64,000 bases of DNA from Stomoxys calcitrans (lineage: Eukaryota; Arthropoda; Insecta; Diptera; Muscidae). Within the stretch, counting starts at the first letter, position 1. The number at the start of each line of letters is the position of its first letter. The stretch is taken from assembly GCF_963082655.1 (NCBI RefSeq), contig NC_081552.1, positions 67,873,465-67,937,464 on the forward strand, written 5' to 3'. The notes under the pieces were generated by a model that saw only the letters and a list, made by a program, of their open reading frames with translations, ran no database searches and was not told the origin of the DNA. Positions 53,960-64,000 of this stretch are shown here, in pieces. The position numbers and the translations under genes were made by a program.

Positions 53960-56226
53960 AATCGTGTGGAAGGCGGTGACACGACCAAACATATCTGCAT
54001 GGTGGCCTTGAGAAATTCTTCACGCCTAGCATTGAGATCTCGCAAAGTTGCCGAGGAGCCCACTGACATGGCCGAAGATGGGGAGGCGGATGCCATAGGT
54101 ATGGCAATGGGTGAGGTAACAGCCTGCTGTTTCAGTGGTCCCGTGCGTTGTTGTTTGTTGAGACTGCTCGACGATGAGGTACGTTGCGGCGGTGAGGAGG
54201 AGGTGACTGTGGTGGAAGGCAGAAAGGGATTTAGGCTTCTTACTAGATTGCATGATGATGTCTTTGCCATATTGCTGTGAGCTAAAGGCGTGGGTGATGG
54301 TGGCTGATTGTGATGTTGTTGATGACTACTGCTGTACAAATGAGGGCTATTGTTGGTATTTGATATTGCCGTTGGTGTTTGTGTATGTGCTTGTGTTGTG
54401 GGAAAGTCCAGTTTGGTTGGTGTGGACAAACTGAAGAGCTTGCGCTTATGTTTGCCCGGCGTAGAAGTGCCCAGTGATGAAGTTGATGAATCATAGTGGC
54501 CAGCATTTGAACCGCCTGCCCCCGCACTACCGGCACCACCCCCGCCATAGGCTCCATATTCACTGTGTGTGGACTCTTGCGAGCCGGTACGACTATAATT
54601 AGGTGTGGGTAATTGGGCCGAATGCGAGCCAATGCAGTATTTAACGGAGGTCACATTGGAATCCAATTCATCCTCGATTTCCCTATCCTCTTCGGCCTCC
54701 TCATAGGTACTGTGATAGGTGCGAGCGGTGATTTCCGGTAGAAATGGATTGCTCGGTGAGGCCAAAGTGTATTGGTAGTAGTTACGCAGCGAACCATTGG
54801 ATTCACTTAGGCTTTCGCGTCTTGCAGCCGGTTTCTCCTCCTCCGTGGCCAAGGGAAATTGGGTAATATCATCATTCAGGGTAACATTTTGACTGGTCGA
54901 GGGAAAGTTGCAGAGATTTTCCCATTCTCCAGAGGAAGAATTAAAGGAGGACACTGTAAAGCCTTCATTGGAATGACCCTGTATGCTGCGCGAGCTTTCA
55001 TTGCTGGACTTGAAGAGGAAATTTTGCAGGCGAGTTAATTTGGCCGCAGTACTGCTCTCACTGGCCGTACTGCAGCTGCGACTATCGGCCGTAACCGCAG
55101 GATGATCACATTGATCACTTTTGCTGCTACTCTGCTGTTCCAAGCGTTTAGAACGGCCTCCAGACCCAGAACCTGCGCCTCCTGCATCTGTGGAAGCATT
55201 TAAGTTACGATTGGCCGGGTTGGTTGTGTTGCCACTAGTTTGATTGGAGTTGGCATTGCTATTAGTACTCACTTCTGACCCCATATTGTTGTTATTCATA
55301 TGCCACGCCCAATAGCTAATACTCGTGGTGGGACTCTCACAGAAATTGCTTTCCAAGGATGTGCTAGAGTTGGTGGTGGCTACACTACTCAAGTGGCGAT
55401 AGGCAAACTCGGGCGGTGTGCTTTCGTCGGGACTATCTAACAGCAGGGCTGGATTGATATGGCCCCCCAGGCCAGGAAGATTGGTCAGCGAGAAAATGGA
55501 GGCCGAATTGTGCAGTTGCTGGTGCAGAGGTCTCAGACTGCCACTGCGCTCTTGAATTACATTTGTGTCGATTTTATCCTGCCTCTTTATTTCCAGCGAC
55601 TTGTGCTCTGCTCGGCGAAAGCTTCGTCTTAGCTTCTCGGCGAATTTGGATTCTTTGTGAGGTTTGTGCTTTACTTTCTCAGTCTTTGTCGGGGGATTTT
55701 TATCACACCCGTCGTTTTCCAACAATTTTTCGTGCATTGGTGAAGCCTCGTTCTCAGCAGGCGGAGCCGGTGGCGGCGACGAAGATGATGACGAGTTGGA
55801 TGCAGAATTCGCTTCTGGGCGTTTTGTTTCGTTGCTTAGATTAGTTAATATTGCTACCGTGGTTGCAGCACTGTCGATGTAGCTTTTGGTATATGCAGCT
55901 GTCGGAGGTGTCACAAAACCTCCACCCATTACGCTGAGGACACTGGAGGTTTTTGTTGAGGCTGCTGTTGCTTTGGGGGAATTTAGTAAATTCTCTGCAT
56001 CAGCATCATCAAAATTATCCGTAGATCGATGAAGTCTATAACGTTTCGTCGATTTGGGAATGGTACAGCGTTGAGATGAGTCGAATGTATTTAAGGGTTC
56101 AGAAGTGGGCGAGGTTGAAGTAGATGACGATGAGTTGGTCTTGTGGGCTGGTGAGGCGGTTGTTTGTTTCACAATTTCTAGTATCTTTCCAACTCCTTTA
56201 AAGTGTAGAGTTGGCGTTTTATCCAT
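53956..56226 (-). CDS. 5' coding exon of an unidentified Ser/Thr/Asn-rich protein (partial, 757 codons)
   Basis: The minus-strand ATG at 56226 has A at -3 and G at +4. The frame stays open for 757 codons to CAG|GTAATA, a strong donor in phase 0. Reading on past the donor meets a stop after 7 codons. The sequence is mostly low-complexity and probably disordered: Ser/Thr runs (31-41, 143-150), Pro/Ala (151-157), Asn/Gly (311-358), and His/Gln (634-641). Ordered islands: a start MDKTPTLHFKGVGKILEIVK, a basic cluster at about 183-218 (KHKPHKESKFAEKLRRSFRR region), FAYRHLSS near 274, SYWAWH (304-309), EWENL (434-438), an acidic stretch at 509-522, and a C-terminal LRDLNARREEFLKATMQICL. Two NPFLP motifs lie at 493-497 and 666-670. 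No signal peptide or membrane segment. I could not name the family. A cytosolic signalling or scaffold protein is a guess. Codon use and lower AT set it apart from its flanks. Confidence 0.9.
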
Positions 56227-56868
56227 AATATTTTCCCCAAGGAAAAAAATATATACTCTTTTTGTCCTTTATTTTTGTTTTTGGGGTTTCCAGTTACTAA
56301 AAATAAGTGTAATTTAATCCTATGAAGAAGCGTTTGTTGTTTTCCCCTAATTGTAGATCGTAGTGTTTATGATTTTTATATTTTAAATAAAAACATTTGA
56401 CTACTATTTGGTTTTTGTTTTTTTTTTGGTATTCGAAAAATTATTAAAACTAATTTAGAGTTACATATAACCAAAACTGTCATTTAAAGCCAAGTTTGTT
56501 TAGAAAATGTGATGATAGTTGATTGGTTTCTTACAAAAGTAGTTTGCTGCAAAAAGAAAGGGGATAGAAAAGACTTTAAACATTTATGTTGTCATTGTTA
56601 AAATAGCAAGACTCATACAAAACTATGCCACACCATATAGTTTAAAAAGTGTTTATCTGTGCTAGATGCAAAGTATGCAACGTTTTTGATTATAAAACCT
56701 TGAAAGTAGGCACCATACTTAGCAAGTATAGAATTTAATCCTAATAGTGCCATAATGCCCCCTGCAATCACAAAAAAATTTTTCTCGCTCCTAAAAGTAT
56801 ACAATATTTTGTGACAATTTAAATATTTGATGGATTGGCCAGAACACTATTTAAGTTGAAAACAAGTA
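56227..56868 (-). other. 5' side of the gene: UTR, intron or promoter
   Basis: AT-rich and free of recognised repeats. It contains T-runs (56416-56430) but no convincing TATA-Inr pair or second exon. Whether the 5' UTR is continuous with the coding exon is not decidable here. Confidence 0.4.
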
Positions 56869-58204
56869 AAAGCGTGCTAAGTTCGGCCGGGCCGAATCTT
56901 ATATACCCTCCACCATGGATCGCATTTGTCGAGTTCTTTTCCCGGCATCTCTTCTTAGGCAAAAAAGGATATAAGAAAAGAGTTGCTCTGCTACTAAAAC
57001 GATATCAAGATATGGTCCGGTTCGGACCACAATTAAATTATATGTTGGAGACCTGTATAAAATTTCAGCCAATTCGTATAAGAATTGTTCCATTGGGGCT
57101 CACGAAGTAAAATAGCGAGAACGATTTATATGGGATCTGTATCGGGCTATAGACCGATGCAGACCATAATAAACACGTTTGTTGATGGTCACAAGAGGAT
57201 CCATCGTGCAAAATTTCAGGCATATCGGATAATAATTGCGACCTCTAGGGGTCAAGAAGTCAAGATCTCAGATCGGTTTATATGACAGCCAAATCAGGTT
57301 ATGAACCGATTTGAACCTTATTTGACACAGTTGTTGAAAGTAAAAATAAAAAAATACGTCATGCAAAATTTCAGCCAAATCGGATAGGAATTGCGCCCTC
57401 TAGAAGCTCAAGAAGTCAAATCCTCAGATCTGTTTATATGACAGCTATATCAGGTTATGAACCGATTTCAACCATACTTGGCACAGTTGTTGGATATCAT
57501 AACGAAATACTTGGTGCGAAATTCCATTCCAATCGGATAAGAATTGCGCCCTCTAGAGGCTCAAGAAGTCAAGACCCAAGATCTGTTTATATGGAAGCTA
57601 TATCAGGTTATGGACCGATTTGAACCATATTTGGCACAGTTGTTGGATATAACAACGAAACACGTCGTGCAAAATTTCATTCCAATCGGATAAGAATTGC
57701 GCACTCTAGAGGCTCAAGAAGTCAAGACCCAAGATCGGTTTATATGGCAGCTATATCAGGTTATGGACCGATTTGAACCATACTTGGCACAGTTGTTGGA
57801 TATCATAACAAAACACGTCGTGCAAAATTTCATTCAAATCGGATAAGAATTGCGCACTCTAGAGGCTCAAGAAGTCAAGACCCAAGATCGGTTTATATGG
57901 CAGCTATATCAAAACATGGACCGATATGGCCCATTTACAATACCAACCAACCTACACTAATAAGAAGTATTTGTGCAAAATTTCAAGCGGCTAGCTTTAC
58001 TCCTTCGGAAGTTAGCGTGCTTTCGACAGACAGACGGACGGACGGACGGACGGACAGACGGACGGACATGGCTAGATCGACATAAAATGTCACGACGATC
58101 AAGAATATATATACTTTATGGGGTCTCAGACGAATATTTCGAGTAGTTACAAACAGAATGACGAAATTAGTATACCCCCCATCTTATGGTGGAGGGTATA
58201 AAAA
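56869..58204 (+). mobile_element. mini-me/DINE-1-like element, full-length, plus orientation
   Basis: It starts AAAACAAGTAAAAGCGTGCT, then the palindrome TTCGGCCGGGCCGAA, then ATACCCTCCACCATGGATCG. Units of exactly 153 bp can be measured near the right (AAGATCGG at 57731 and 57884). Next come an expanded GGAC/GACA tract (58027-58070), the core CACGACGATCAAGAATATAT, and the end CCATCTTATGGTGGAGGGTA. Because 153 bp is 51 codons, open frames run through several units. Confidence 0.8.
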
Positions 58205-58602
58205 TGGGCAAAATGCGATTAAATATTATGTGATATATAATCATTTGCTATAAACTCGTATAACATTAGAAAACTTTTGAAAGAATGCTATCATATTTAG
58301 TTAGAAATACGCCAAGGTGTGTCATATATTTTAACACCTAGGGTATTATTCAATCATAACATAGGCTTTAAATTTTTAAATATGGTTTTTAAATATGTTA
58401 CGTGTTATGACTTTAGATCCCCCAACATCCTATGTAAGCATGTGCAGTAATTTGACTTAGCCATTTGACACCATAATTCTTCATGCACCCTCTAACCACA
58501 TTCTTGGTACAGCTGTACCACTGTGAATTTTATATGGCATAGATCATATATACCAAGGGTGTGAATAGAGGTATGGTTTTTGTGTAGACTTTCTATATGC
58601 GA
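58205..58602. other. unassigned AT-rich sequence
   Basis: No gene, RNA or repeat recognised. Confidence 0.4.
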
Positions 58603-59665
58603 ACGGGTACAGGGTATTATAACTTTGTGCATTTGTTTGCAACGCATAGAAGGAGAAGAGCTAGACCCATTGATAAGTATAACGATCGGCTAAGAATCAT
58701 TTCCTGATTCAATTTAGCTATGCCCGTCTGTCTGTCCATGTATTCTTGTGATCAAGTTACAGGTCGCATTTATTGTCCGATTGTCATGAAATTTTGTACA
58801 AGTCTCTTTTTTGGCCCAAGGACGAAGGCTATTTGAACGAAATCGGTTCAGATTAAAACATAGTCCCCATATATATCTTTCATCCAATATAGCCTTTAAG
58901 GGCAATAGAAGCCACAATTTTAGTCCGATCTTTACAAAATTTGGCATGAGGTGCTTTATTTAACGTCTTCATATGTGTGCCAAATTTCATAAAAATCGGT
59001 TCAAATTTATATATAGCACCCATATATATCATTTATCCGATATGGAGTTTTAAGGCTGTAGTAGCCACAATTTTGGCCCGATTTCTACAAATTTTAGCGT
59101 GAGTTGTTTTATTTAAAGTCCAAATGCGAGTGCAAAATTTCATATAATTCTGTCTGTATTAAGACATAGCTCCCATATATGTATATCTTTTGTCCGATAT
59201 GGTCTTTTAAGGCTATAGAAGCCACTATTCCGACTCCACTATTCCGATCTTAACGAGATGTAATAGGAGGTGTTTTATATAACGTCCTAATGTGTGCAAA
59301 ATTTCATAAAATTCGGGTTAAATTTAGATATAGGTCCCCGAAATATCTTTCATCCGAAATAGACTTTAGATTTTATAGAATAGATTTTGCATGAGACGTT
59401 TTATTTGACGTTCCAATACGTGCGCAAAATTTCTTTAAAATCGGTCCTGATGTATATATAGCTCCAATGTTATTTGATCCGATATGGACTTTTAAGGAAG
59501 TAAATTTTGGTCACATCTTTACAATATAGAGCGTGAGATGTTCTATTTGACGTCCAAGGATTATTCATCAAAATTGGCACAGTTTTTGATATAACTCCCA
59601 TATAATATTTTATCCGATATGGCTTTTTAAGGATGTGGAAATCCAACTTTGTTGTCTAAGTTGAC
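58603..59665 (+). mobile_element. K-family DINE-like element
   Basis: It starts GGGTACAGGGTATTATAACT. The core AAGGAGAAGAGCTAGACCCA, AAGTATAACGATCGGCTAAG and CCTGATTCAATTTAGCTATG is shared with 20.5 and 49.0 kb. Then come seven or so units of about 120-160 bp with CCCATATATATCTTTCATCC, GATATGG.CTTTTAAGGC and GTTTTATTTGACGTCC. The terminal stem seen at 17.77 and 21.6 kb is missing. Confidence 0.65.
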
Positions 59666-60400
59666 CTTTTTCGATTTTCAATTGTTATATCACGAAAACT
59701 AGTTAAGGGATTTCTTTGAAATTTTCAATGTGGCTAGTGGGGGAGTGAGTTGTTTGTTTGTGGGTTTGTAAATTTTTTTTCCGTATAGACCCAAAAACGG
59801 CTTAACCGATTTCTTTGAAATTTTCATTGTGGGCAGTGGGGGAGTGAGTCCGGAAGGAGCAATAGGCTATATAATTTTTTGATATCGCAAGGGAGCCGAT
59901 CGTCCCCATTACCAAAAAAGTACCACCCAAAAAAAAGTGGACCGATTAAGACAATATAGGTATCAAATAAAAGATATTGGAGAGTTGAATACGAATGTGG
60001 CATAAAAACTTGGGTTCAAATATTCAAGGGGTTTCCCAAACCCAAAAACTGCTCCAATTAAAGGTATTCAGGACTAGACTATATGACATTAGTCTTTGTG
60101 TCCAAGAATCTAGGTGGAGCTTTACCTCCTAAAATTGCCTCCAATAGGTTATTTGACCTATTAAACCAATGGGGAATCAAGCGATTGATTTCTTTGAGTA
60201 GAGTGAGTCATTCAAATTTGTGCTCAAAGTGCAGATGGGTTGTGGCGCACAACCCTCATACAGACGCCCTCCACCAAACCGCTGAACACACCAATCATGA
60301 CTATATGGGGTTAAATTCAAGGTATAAGGTTGTGAACTGCGAATTTGACATCTTTACTCTGCGCATGTGGGGACACAAATAAATTTAGGCTGCCATAGCC
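59666..60400 (+). mobile_element. Helitron-like leader and units, plus orientation
   Basis: The leader text is duplicated: AACTAGTTAAGGGATTTCTT with GTGGCTAGTGGGGGAGTGAG, then AAACGGCTTAACCGATTTCT with GTGGGCAGTGGGGGAGTGAG. Units with ATACGAATGTGGCATAAAAA and CCCAAACCCAAAAACTGCTC follow to about 60400. Confidence 0.5.
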
Positions 60401-60639
60401 CCGAAATATGACGTTCAGCGTGATAGGAGTTGCAAACCTTAACGTTAAGGTGGAACCATTTTTAGCTCTTCAATAGACAAGACCAAATGACGTGTTGCTG
60501 GACAACACTTTTTTGTTCAAAAGTCTAACATGGCTTAATAGTAAGAACTATCGCCACCACGCTGGCAAATTAGTTCATTACCACAGAAAATCGTTAAATA
60601 TGACAATTTAAAATGTTTTAAAAAAAAGACTATATGATG
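60401..60639. other. unassigned spacer
   Basis: No gene or clear repeat seen between the Helitron-like units and module M copy 2. Confidence 0.4.
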
Positions 60640-61020
60640 ACTGTTTAATAGGTAGTCGTATGGTATGGTGGTTGTCTGACTATTCATAGGCAACCACCAC
60701 ATGATTGTCCACTCCAAGCGAGTAGCACTCACATTTAAATAAGCACCATTTAATGGCTGTCTTCAATTGAATTTAATTGATCCAATTGGATTTAGTTGAT
60801 CCAATTTAAAACAGCGCTAATTTGTAGAATCCAACATGAACAGAGAGCGGGCAAAATGGTCAAAATTAATCATCGAGCATGTATTTTTGTTATGACAAGC
60901 TTTCGGTCCTTTGAATAAAGAAAAAAAAAGATGTAGAAATTTCGTTGCGGTTGTTTCAGGTATTTTTTTTAACTTTCCAACCTAAGACGGTGTTTTAGGT
61001 AGTTTAATTACCAACAAGAG
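60640..61020 (+). repeat. dispersed module M, copy 2
   Basis: GATGACTGTTTAATAGGTAG, GCGAGTAGCACTCACAT, TGGCTGTCTTCAATTGAATT, CAACATGAACAGAGAGCGGG, AATTAATCATCGAGCATGTA, TTTGAATAAAGAAAA and CCAACCTAAGACGGTG occur in the order of copies 1 and 3. It lacks a frame of coding character. Confidence 0.6.
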
Positions 61021-61036
61021 TAAGAATAAAAAACAA

Positions 61037-61092
61037 ATGAAGGCACAGTGTTGAAAATGAAGGCACAGCGATGCGGGCAGGGCTCAGCTATT

Positions 61093-61144
<52 letters not shown>

Positions 61145-61145
61145 G
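61037..61145 (+). mobile_element. Helitron-like 3' end followed by a long (TA)n
   Basis: GAAGGCACAGCGATGCGGGC and AGGGCTCAGCT end an element. (AT)n of about 45 bp runs 61097-61140, and then the leader GGACTGAACCGATTTTCTTG begins. Confidence 0.55.
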
Positions 61146-62329
61146 ACTGAACCGATTTTCTTGAAATTTTCACATTATAAACCCATAGGAAAATTGAAAT
61201 ACATTACATACATCCATATAAACTCAAAAACGGCTAAGCCGATTTCTTTAAAATTTTCACAGAGACTCTTTATTTGATTTGGGAGTACAATTCAAATTTT
61301 ATATCCTAATTAAGATCCATGCTCCGACCCAAAAACCCCTTCAAATAGGCATATTAGACGATAATGACAATATGGGGCTCGAATGAAAGGTATTTGAGAG
61401 TATATTACGAATAAGGTCGGGAAGGAGGAATCGGCTATATAATTTGTTGATATTGGAAGGGGGCGGACCCTCCCCAGTCACCCCAATGACACCAATCAAA
61501 ATCAGGGTTGACCGATTGGTGCAATATGGGTATCAATTGAAAGGTATTGTAGGGTAGAATACGAATATAGTATTAAAAGGTGAGTCCAAGGAACCCAGGA
61601 GTAACTCCAACTCTAAAGGTTTCCCAAACGAACATATTAGACGTACATATCATGATGGGAGTCAAATGAAAGGTAATCGGGAGATTATTACAAATATAAC
61701 AAAAAAAGTGATGTATAAGTATTTGCGGGTCGCCCCACCCCCAAAAGACCCCTCAGATGGGAATGTTACTCGATTATAGCTATCGTTTAGTTTGATTTAC
61801 AAAAAGCCTAAATGATGACTATTTAATATGTAGGCATATAGTCTTTTATTGACATCTACCACATGCTGATCAATATTGTAGGCGTTCAGCCACTCCTAGC
61901 GAGTAGTAGAACTAACATATAAGTTAACGCCATCTACAGGATGTTTTCAAGTGGATTTTGTTGATCCAATTGAAAACAGCCATTAAATGGCGCCAATTGG
62001 GAGAAGTCAACATGAACAGAAAGAGGGCAGAGTGGTCAAAATTGATCATACAGCATTTATCTTCGTTGCGGTTGGTTGCGATATTATTTTTTAACTTTCC
62101 CAATCTAAGACGGGCTTTAACAACAATTTTCAAAAATACCAGATCTCGGAACACCCCCAAACAGAACTTTTATTTTTGGGGTTTAAATAAGAAGTATTTG
62201 AGAGTAGAAAAATTCACAGGAAAATTGGAATACACTTTTAACTGAAATTAGGTAGAAATTTCCAAATTAAGAGTACTTTCCTCCAACATAGCGTTATCGG
62301 GCGCAGCAGAACGGGCCGGGCTCAGCTAG
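61146..62329 (+). mobile_element. Helitron-like element ending in CTAG
   Basis: The leader appears twice (61145-61190 and 61208-61262: AACGGCTAAGCCGATTTC). Units with GACAATATGGGGCTCGAATG and AAAGGTATTTGAGAGTATAT follow, then module M copy 3, and the terminus GGGCGCAGCAGAACGGGCCG, GGCTCAGCTAG at 62319-62329. The next element starts at the very next base. Confidence 0.6.
61795..62115 (+). repeat. dispersed module M, copy 3 (inside the Helitron-like element)
   Basis: GATGACTATTTAATATGTAG, GCGAGTAGTAGAACTAACAT, TTGATCCAATTGAAAACAGC, CAACATGAACAGAAAGAGGG, CAGAGTGGTCAAAATTGATC, and CCCAATCTAAGACGGGC. The TTTGAATAAAG segment is deleted in this copy. Confidence 0.6.
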
Positions 62330-62638
62330 TCTTATATATAAAATTCAATTTGTGTTTGTTTGTCGGTTTGTTTGTTTTTGTGTTCCTTATAGATTTAAAA
62401 ACGGCTAAATCGATTTTATTGAAATTTTCACAGATGGTACATAATGATACCGTGGTGACAATAGGGTACTACATTTTTTGATATCTGAGGGAGAGCGGAC
62501 CCTCCCCCTTACCCAAATTTTCAGAAACGGTGCGATTTAAGCGAAATTTTGTGTGCTCTCTTATAGTAACCTAAAAACAAGAATTTTGTATCCAAATTTC
62601 GGATGGGGTACCAGGGGGCCGCCCCACCCCCAAAACTT

Positions 62639-62674
<36 letters not shown>

Positions 62675-62930
62675 AATCACGACAATATGGGACTCAAATG
62701 ATAGGTATTTGCGACTGGAATACAAATCTGATATCCAGATGTAGGACCAAGTTTCTTGGGATCCACCCCTTCCCCAAAACACCTCCAAACAGGACTTATT
62801 TATTGACCATGGCAATATGGGGCTTAAACACCTCCAAACAGGACTTATTTATTGACCATGGCAATATGGGGCTTAAATAAAAGGTATTTTAGTGTAAAAT
62901 ATGAATCTGATATCCAAATGTGGGACCAAG
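62330..62930 (+). mobile_element. second Helitron-like element, head-to-tail, 3'-truncated
   Basis: TC at 62330-62331, then the leader TTATATATAAAATTCAATTT, GTGTTCCTTATAGATTTAAA, AACGGCTAAATCGATTTT and GGAGAGCGGACCCTCCCCCT, then units. It contains a (TA)n at 62641-62670 and a direct 49-bp internal duplication (ACCTCCAAACAGGACTTATT and following, at 62780 and 62829). It stops at about 62930, where minus-strand retrotransposon sequence begins. Confidence 0.6.
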
Positions 62931-62934
62931 ATCG

Positions 62935-63245
62935 AGGTCTTACCGTCCTAGTTGCTAAAGCACTAATGGCCAGTATACTGTCCATAAAGATGTTCACAAT
63001 CGATATCCGTTAACGCCACACCACCTGAAGCATTCCGTGATCACCCGAATCTCCGACAGTATGACAGTACGATATTATGGTCAGGCACGATGTTTGTATT
63101 TGAGCAGTTCGCTGGATGTCCTACTCTTAATCATAGTATCCACAATGCGTTCCATAGTTTCGAGTAGAAAGTATAAATACGACCCTTCCCTCCTGCCAGG
63201 CCATACAACTCCTAGGCTCGCTGTGAAAAAAGTGACCAGATGGGT
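62935..63245 (-). mobile_element. non-LTR retrotransposon RNase H fragment, minus strand
   Basis: On the minus strand, one frame reads SEIRVITECFRWCGVNGYRL near 63.0 kb. This parallels EIRAIKECVRWCG of the family X copy at 20.78 kb and the position of the second RNase H acidic residue. Upstream pieces are frame-broken. Confidence 0.5.
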
Positions 63246-64000
63246 CGCCAGTTAGTTGGCCTTCTTCTGAAATATCGGAATTATTCCATCAATTCCGGGT
63301 GATTTAAATGGTTGGAAGCTCCTCAAGGCTTCCTTTACCATAAGTTCCGTAATGATAAGCCTTCGTACAACCTCATTATTCCAAGAATCAGGTGTCTCCG
63401 GCGTGGCGTCATTAACGCTATCTGTCGCAGAAAAGCTTCCAGGAGACACGTTTTGGCGCTTTGATCATCTAATTGTATTTCTTCAGCCGTGTATAATACC
63501 TATCCCAATAAACTGCCGCTTTTTCGTGCTCTATTATTAAGTCTGCGGACTTCTTTCCCAATGTTGCGAATCTCCCCGGTCATCCAGGGTCGATTTTTCT
63601 TGAAGAGGACAACTATCTTCGAAAGACCCCACTAGCGCAGTTGTAATCCTGTTGATGTTTTCTTCTATGATTGGATATTTCAAAGTATCTTGTCCAAGTC
63701 TTCCTCATTGATTTCGGCGCTGGCCGTACTATTTTAAACCTAATGTGGCGATGGTCCGAGAAGGAGTGCTCCATTTCGAACCTTATCGATTAGATTTTCC
63801 AAACATATTGTCAAATCTAAAACCTTCTCCCTTATCCTATTAAAAAAGGCCGCGGTGCTACCAATATTAAGTGTTATTAGGTAGTTAGTATTTAACAATT
63901 CTGCCAAGGCTTGGCCTCGCTTATCAATGTTGGTACTAACCCACGAAAATTGGTGAGAGTTTGACGTGGATCCACGTGTCGGAGAGTCGAAAGGCAGATA
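63246..64000 (-). mobile_element. non-LTR retrotransposon, RT N-terminal linker region, running off the window
   Basis: The minus-strand frame at 63252-63449 reads SFQPFKSPGIDGIIPIFQKK, the (F)KSPG.DGI(P) motif at the entry of RT. It is preceded upstream (63.5-63.6 kb) by PWMTGEIRNIGKEVRRLNNR. Copy Y at 45.7 kb has the parallel SFKSPDPDDVSPVELQ. The catalytic RT is missing, because the sequence switches to the RNase H fragment at about 63245. The endonuclease side would lie beyond 64000. Confidence 0.65.

Noticed and set aside
53966..54632. Plus- and minus-strand frames of 104 and 116 residues inside the large exon
   Set aside because: Shadows of the long minus-strand coding frame.

Overview
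The window reads as animal nuclear DNA from a fly. It is AT-rich and saturated with decayed transposable elements. The repeat families (mini-me/DINE-1-like elements, Helitron-like elements with tandem interiors, mariner relatives, RNase H-bearing non-LTR retrotransposons) resemble those of calyptrate Diptera such as Musca or Stomoxys. The species is an inference. There are no operons, CRISPR arrays or bacterial signals.

The only convincing host gene is one large coding exon on the minus strand at 53956-56226. It has an ATG in good context, 757 open codons and a strong CAG|GTAATA donor. It encodes the Ser/Thr/Asn-rich, probably disordered N-terminal part of a protein I could not name. It sits in a nearly repeat-free island (about 53.45-56.87 kb). 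The other exons lie outside the window or were not recognised.

Layout. 0.5-1.3 kb: non-LTR 3' fragments. 1.5-2.0 kb: two adjacent minisatellites. 2.35-3.8, 6.6-7.5, 13.7-14.8, 16.0-16.8, 23.2-24.4, 28.0-31.0, 32.6-35.4 and 56.9-58.2 kb: mini-me/DINE-like elements. 3.9-4.7 kb: a 30-bp minisatellite. 10.7-13.7, 14.8-15.5, 36.5-39.25, 51.26-53.16 and 59.7-62.9 kb: Helitron-like elements built of tandem G/C-tract units. 13.06-13.66 kb: a near-perfect foldback derivative of a mariner-type transposon. 19-21.3 kb: a non-LTR 3' end, a tRNA-like SINE, a mariner fragment and a second non-LTR copy with target duplication. 22.3-23.1 kb: an inactive mariner. 33.1-35.3 kb: a decayed Ty3/gypsy-type gag-pol. 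37.2-37.66 kb: a truncated retrotransposon with an 11-bp target duplication. 41.47-43.1 kb: an almost identical 817-bp tandem duplication. 43.4-46.0 kb: a 2.6-kb non-LTR element with a 15-bp target duplication. 48.94-53.45 kb: a large element with roughly 300-bp inverted ends, a transposase-like remnant and two younger insertions.

The elements are deeply nested, and several insertion orders can be read directly from split hosts and target duplications. Nothing suggests an intact autonomous element. The items most worth checking are the long-TIR element at 48.94-53.45 kb, the foldback mariner derivative, the head-to-tail Helitron junctions, and the three-copy module that travels with Helitron-like sequence.
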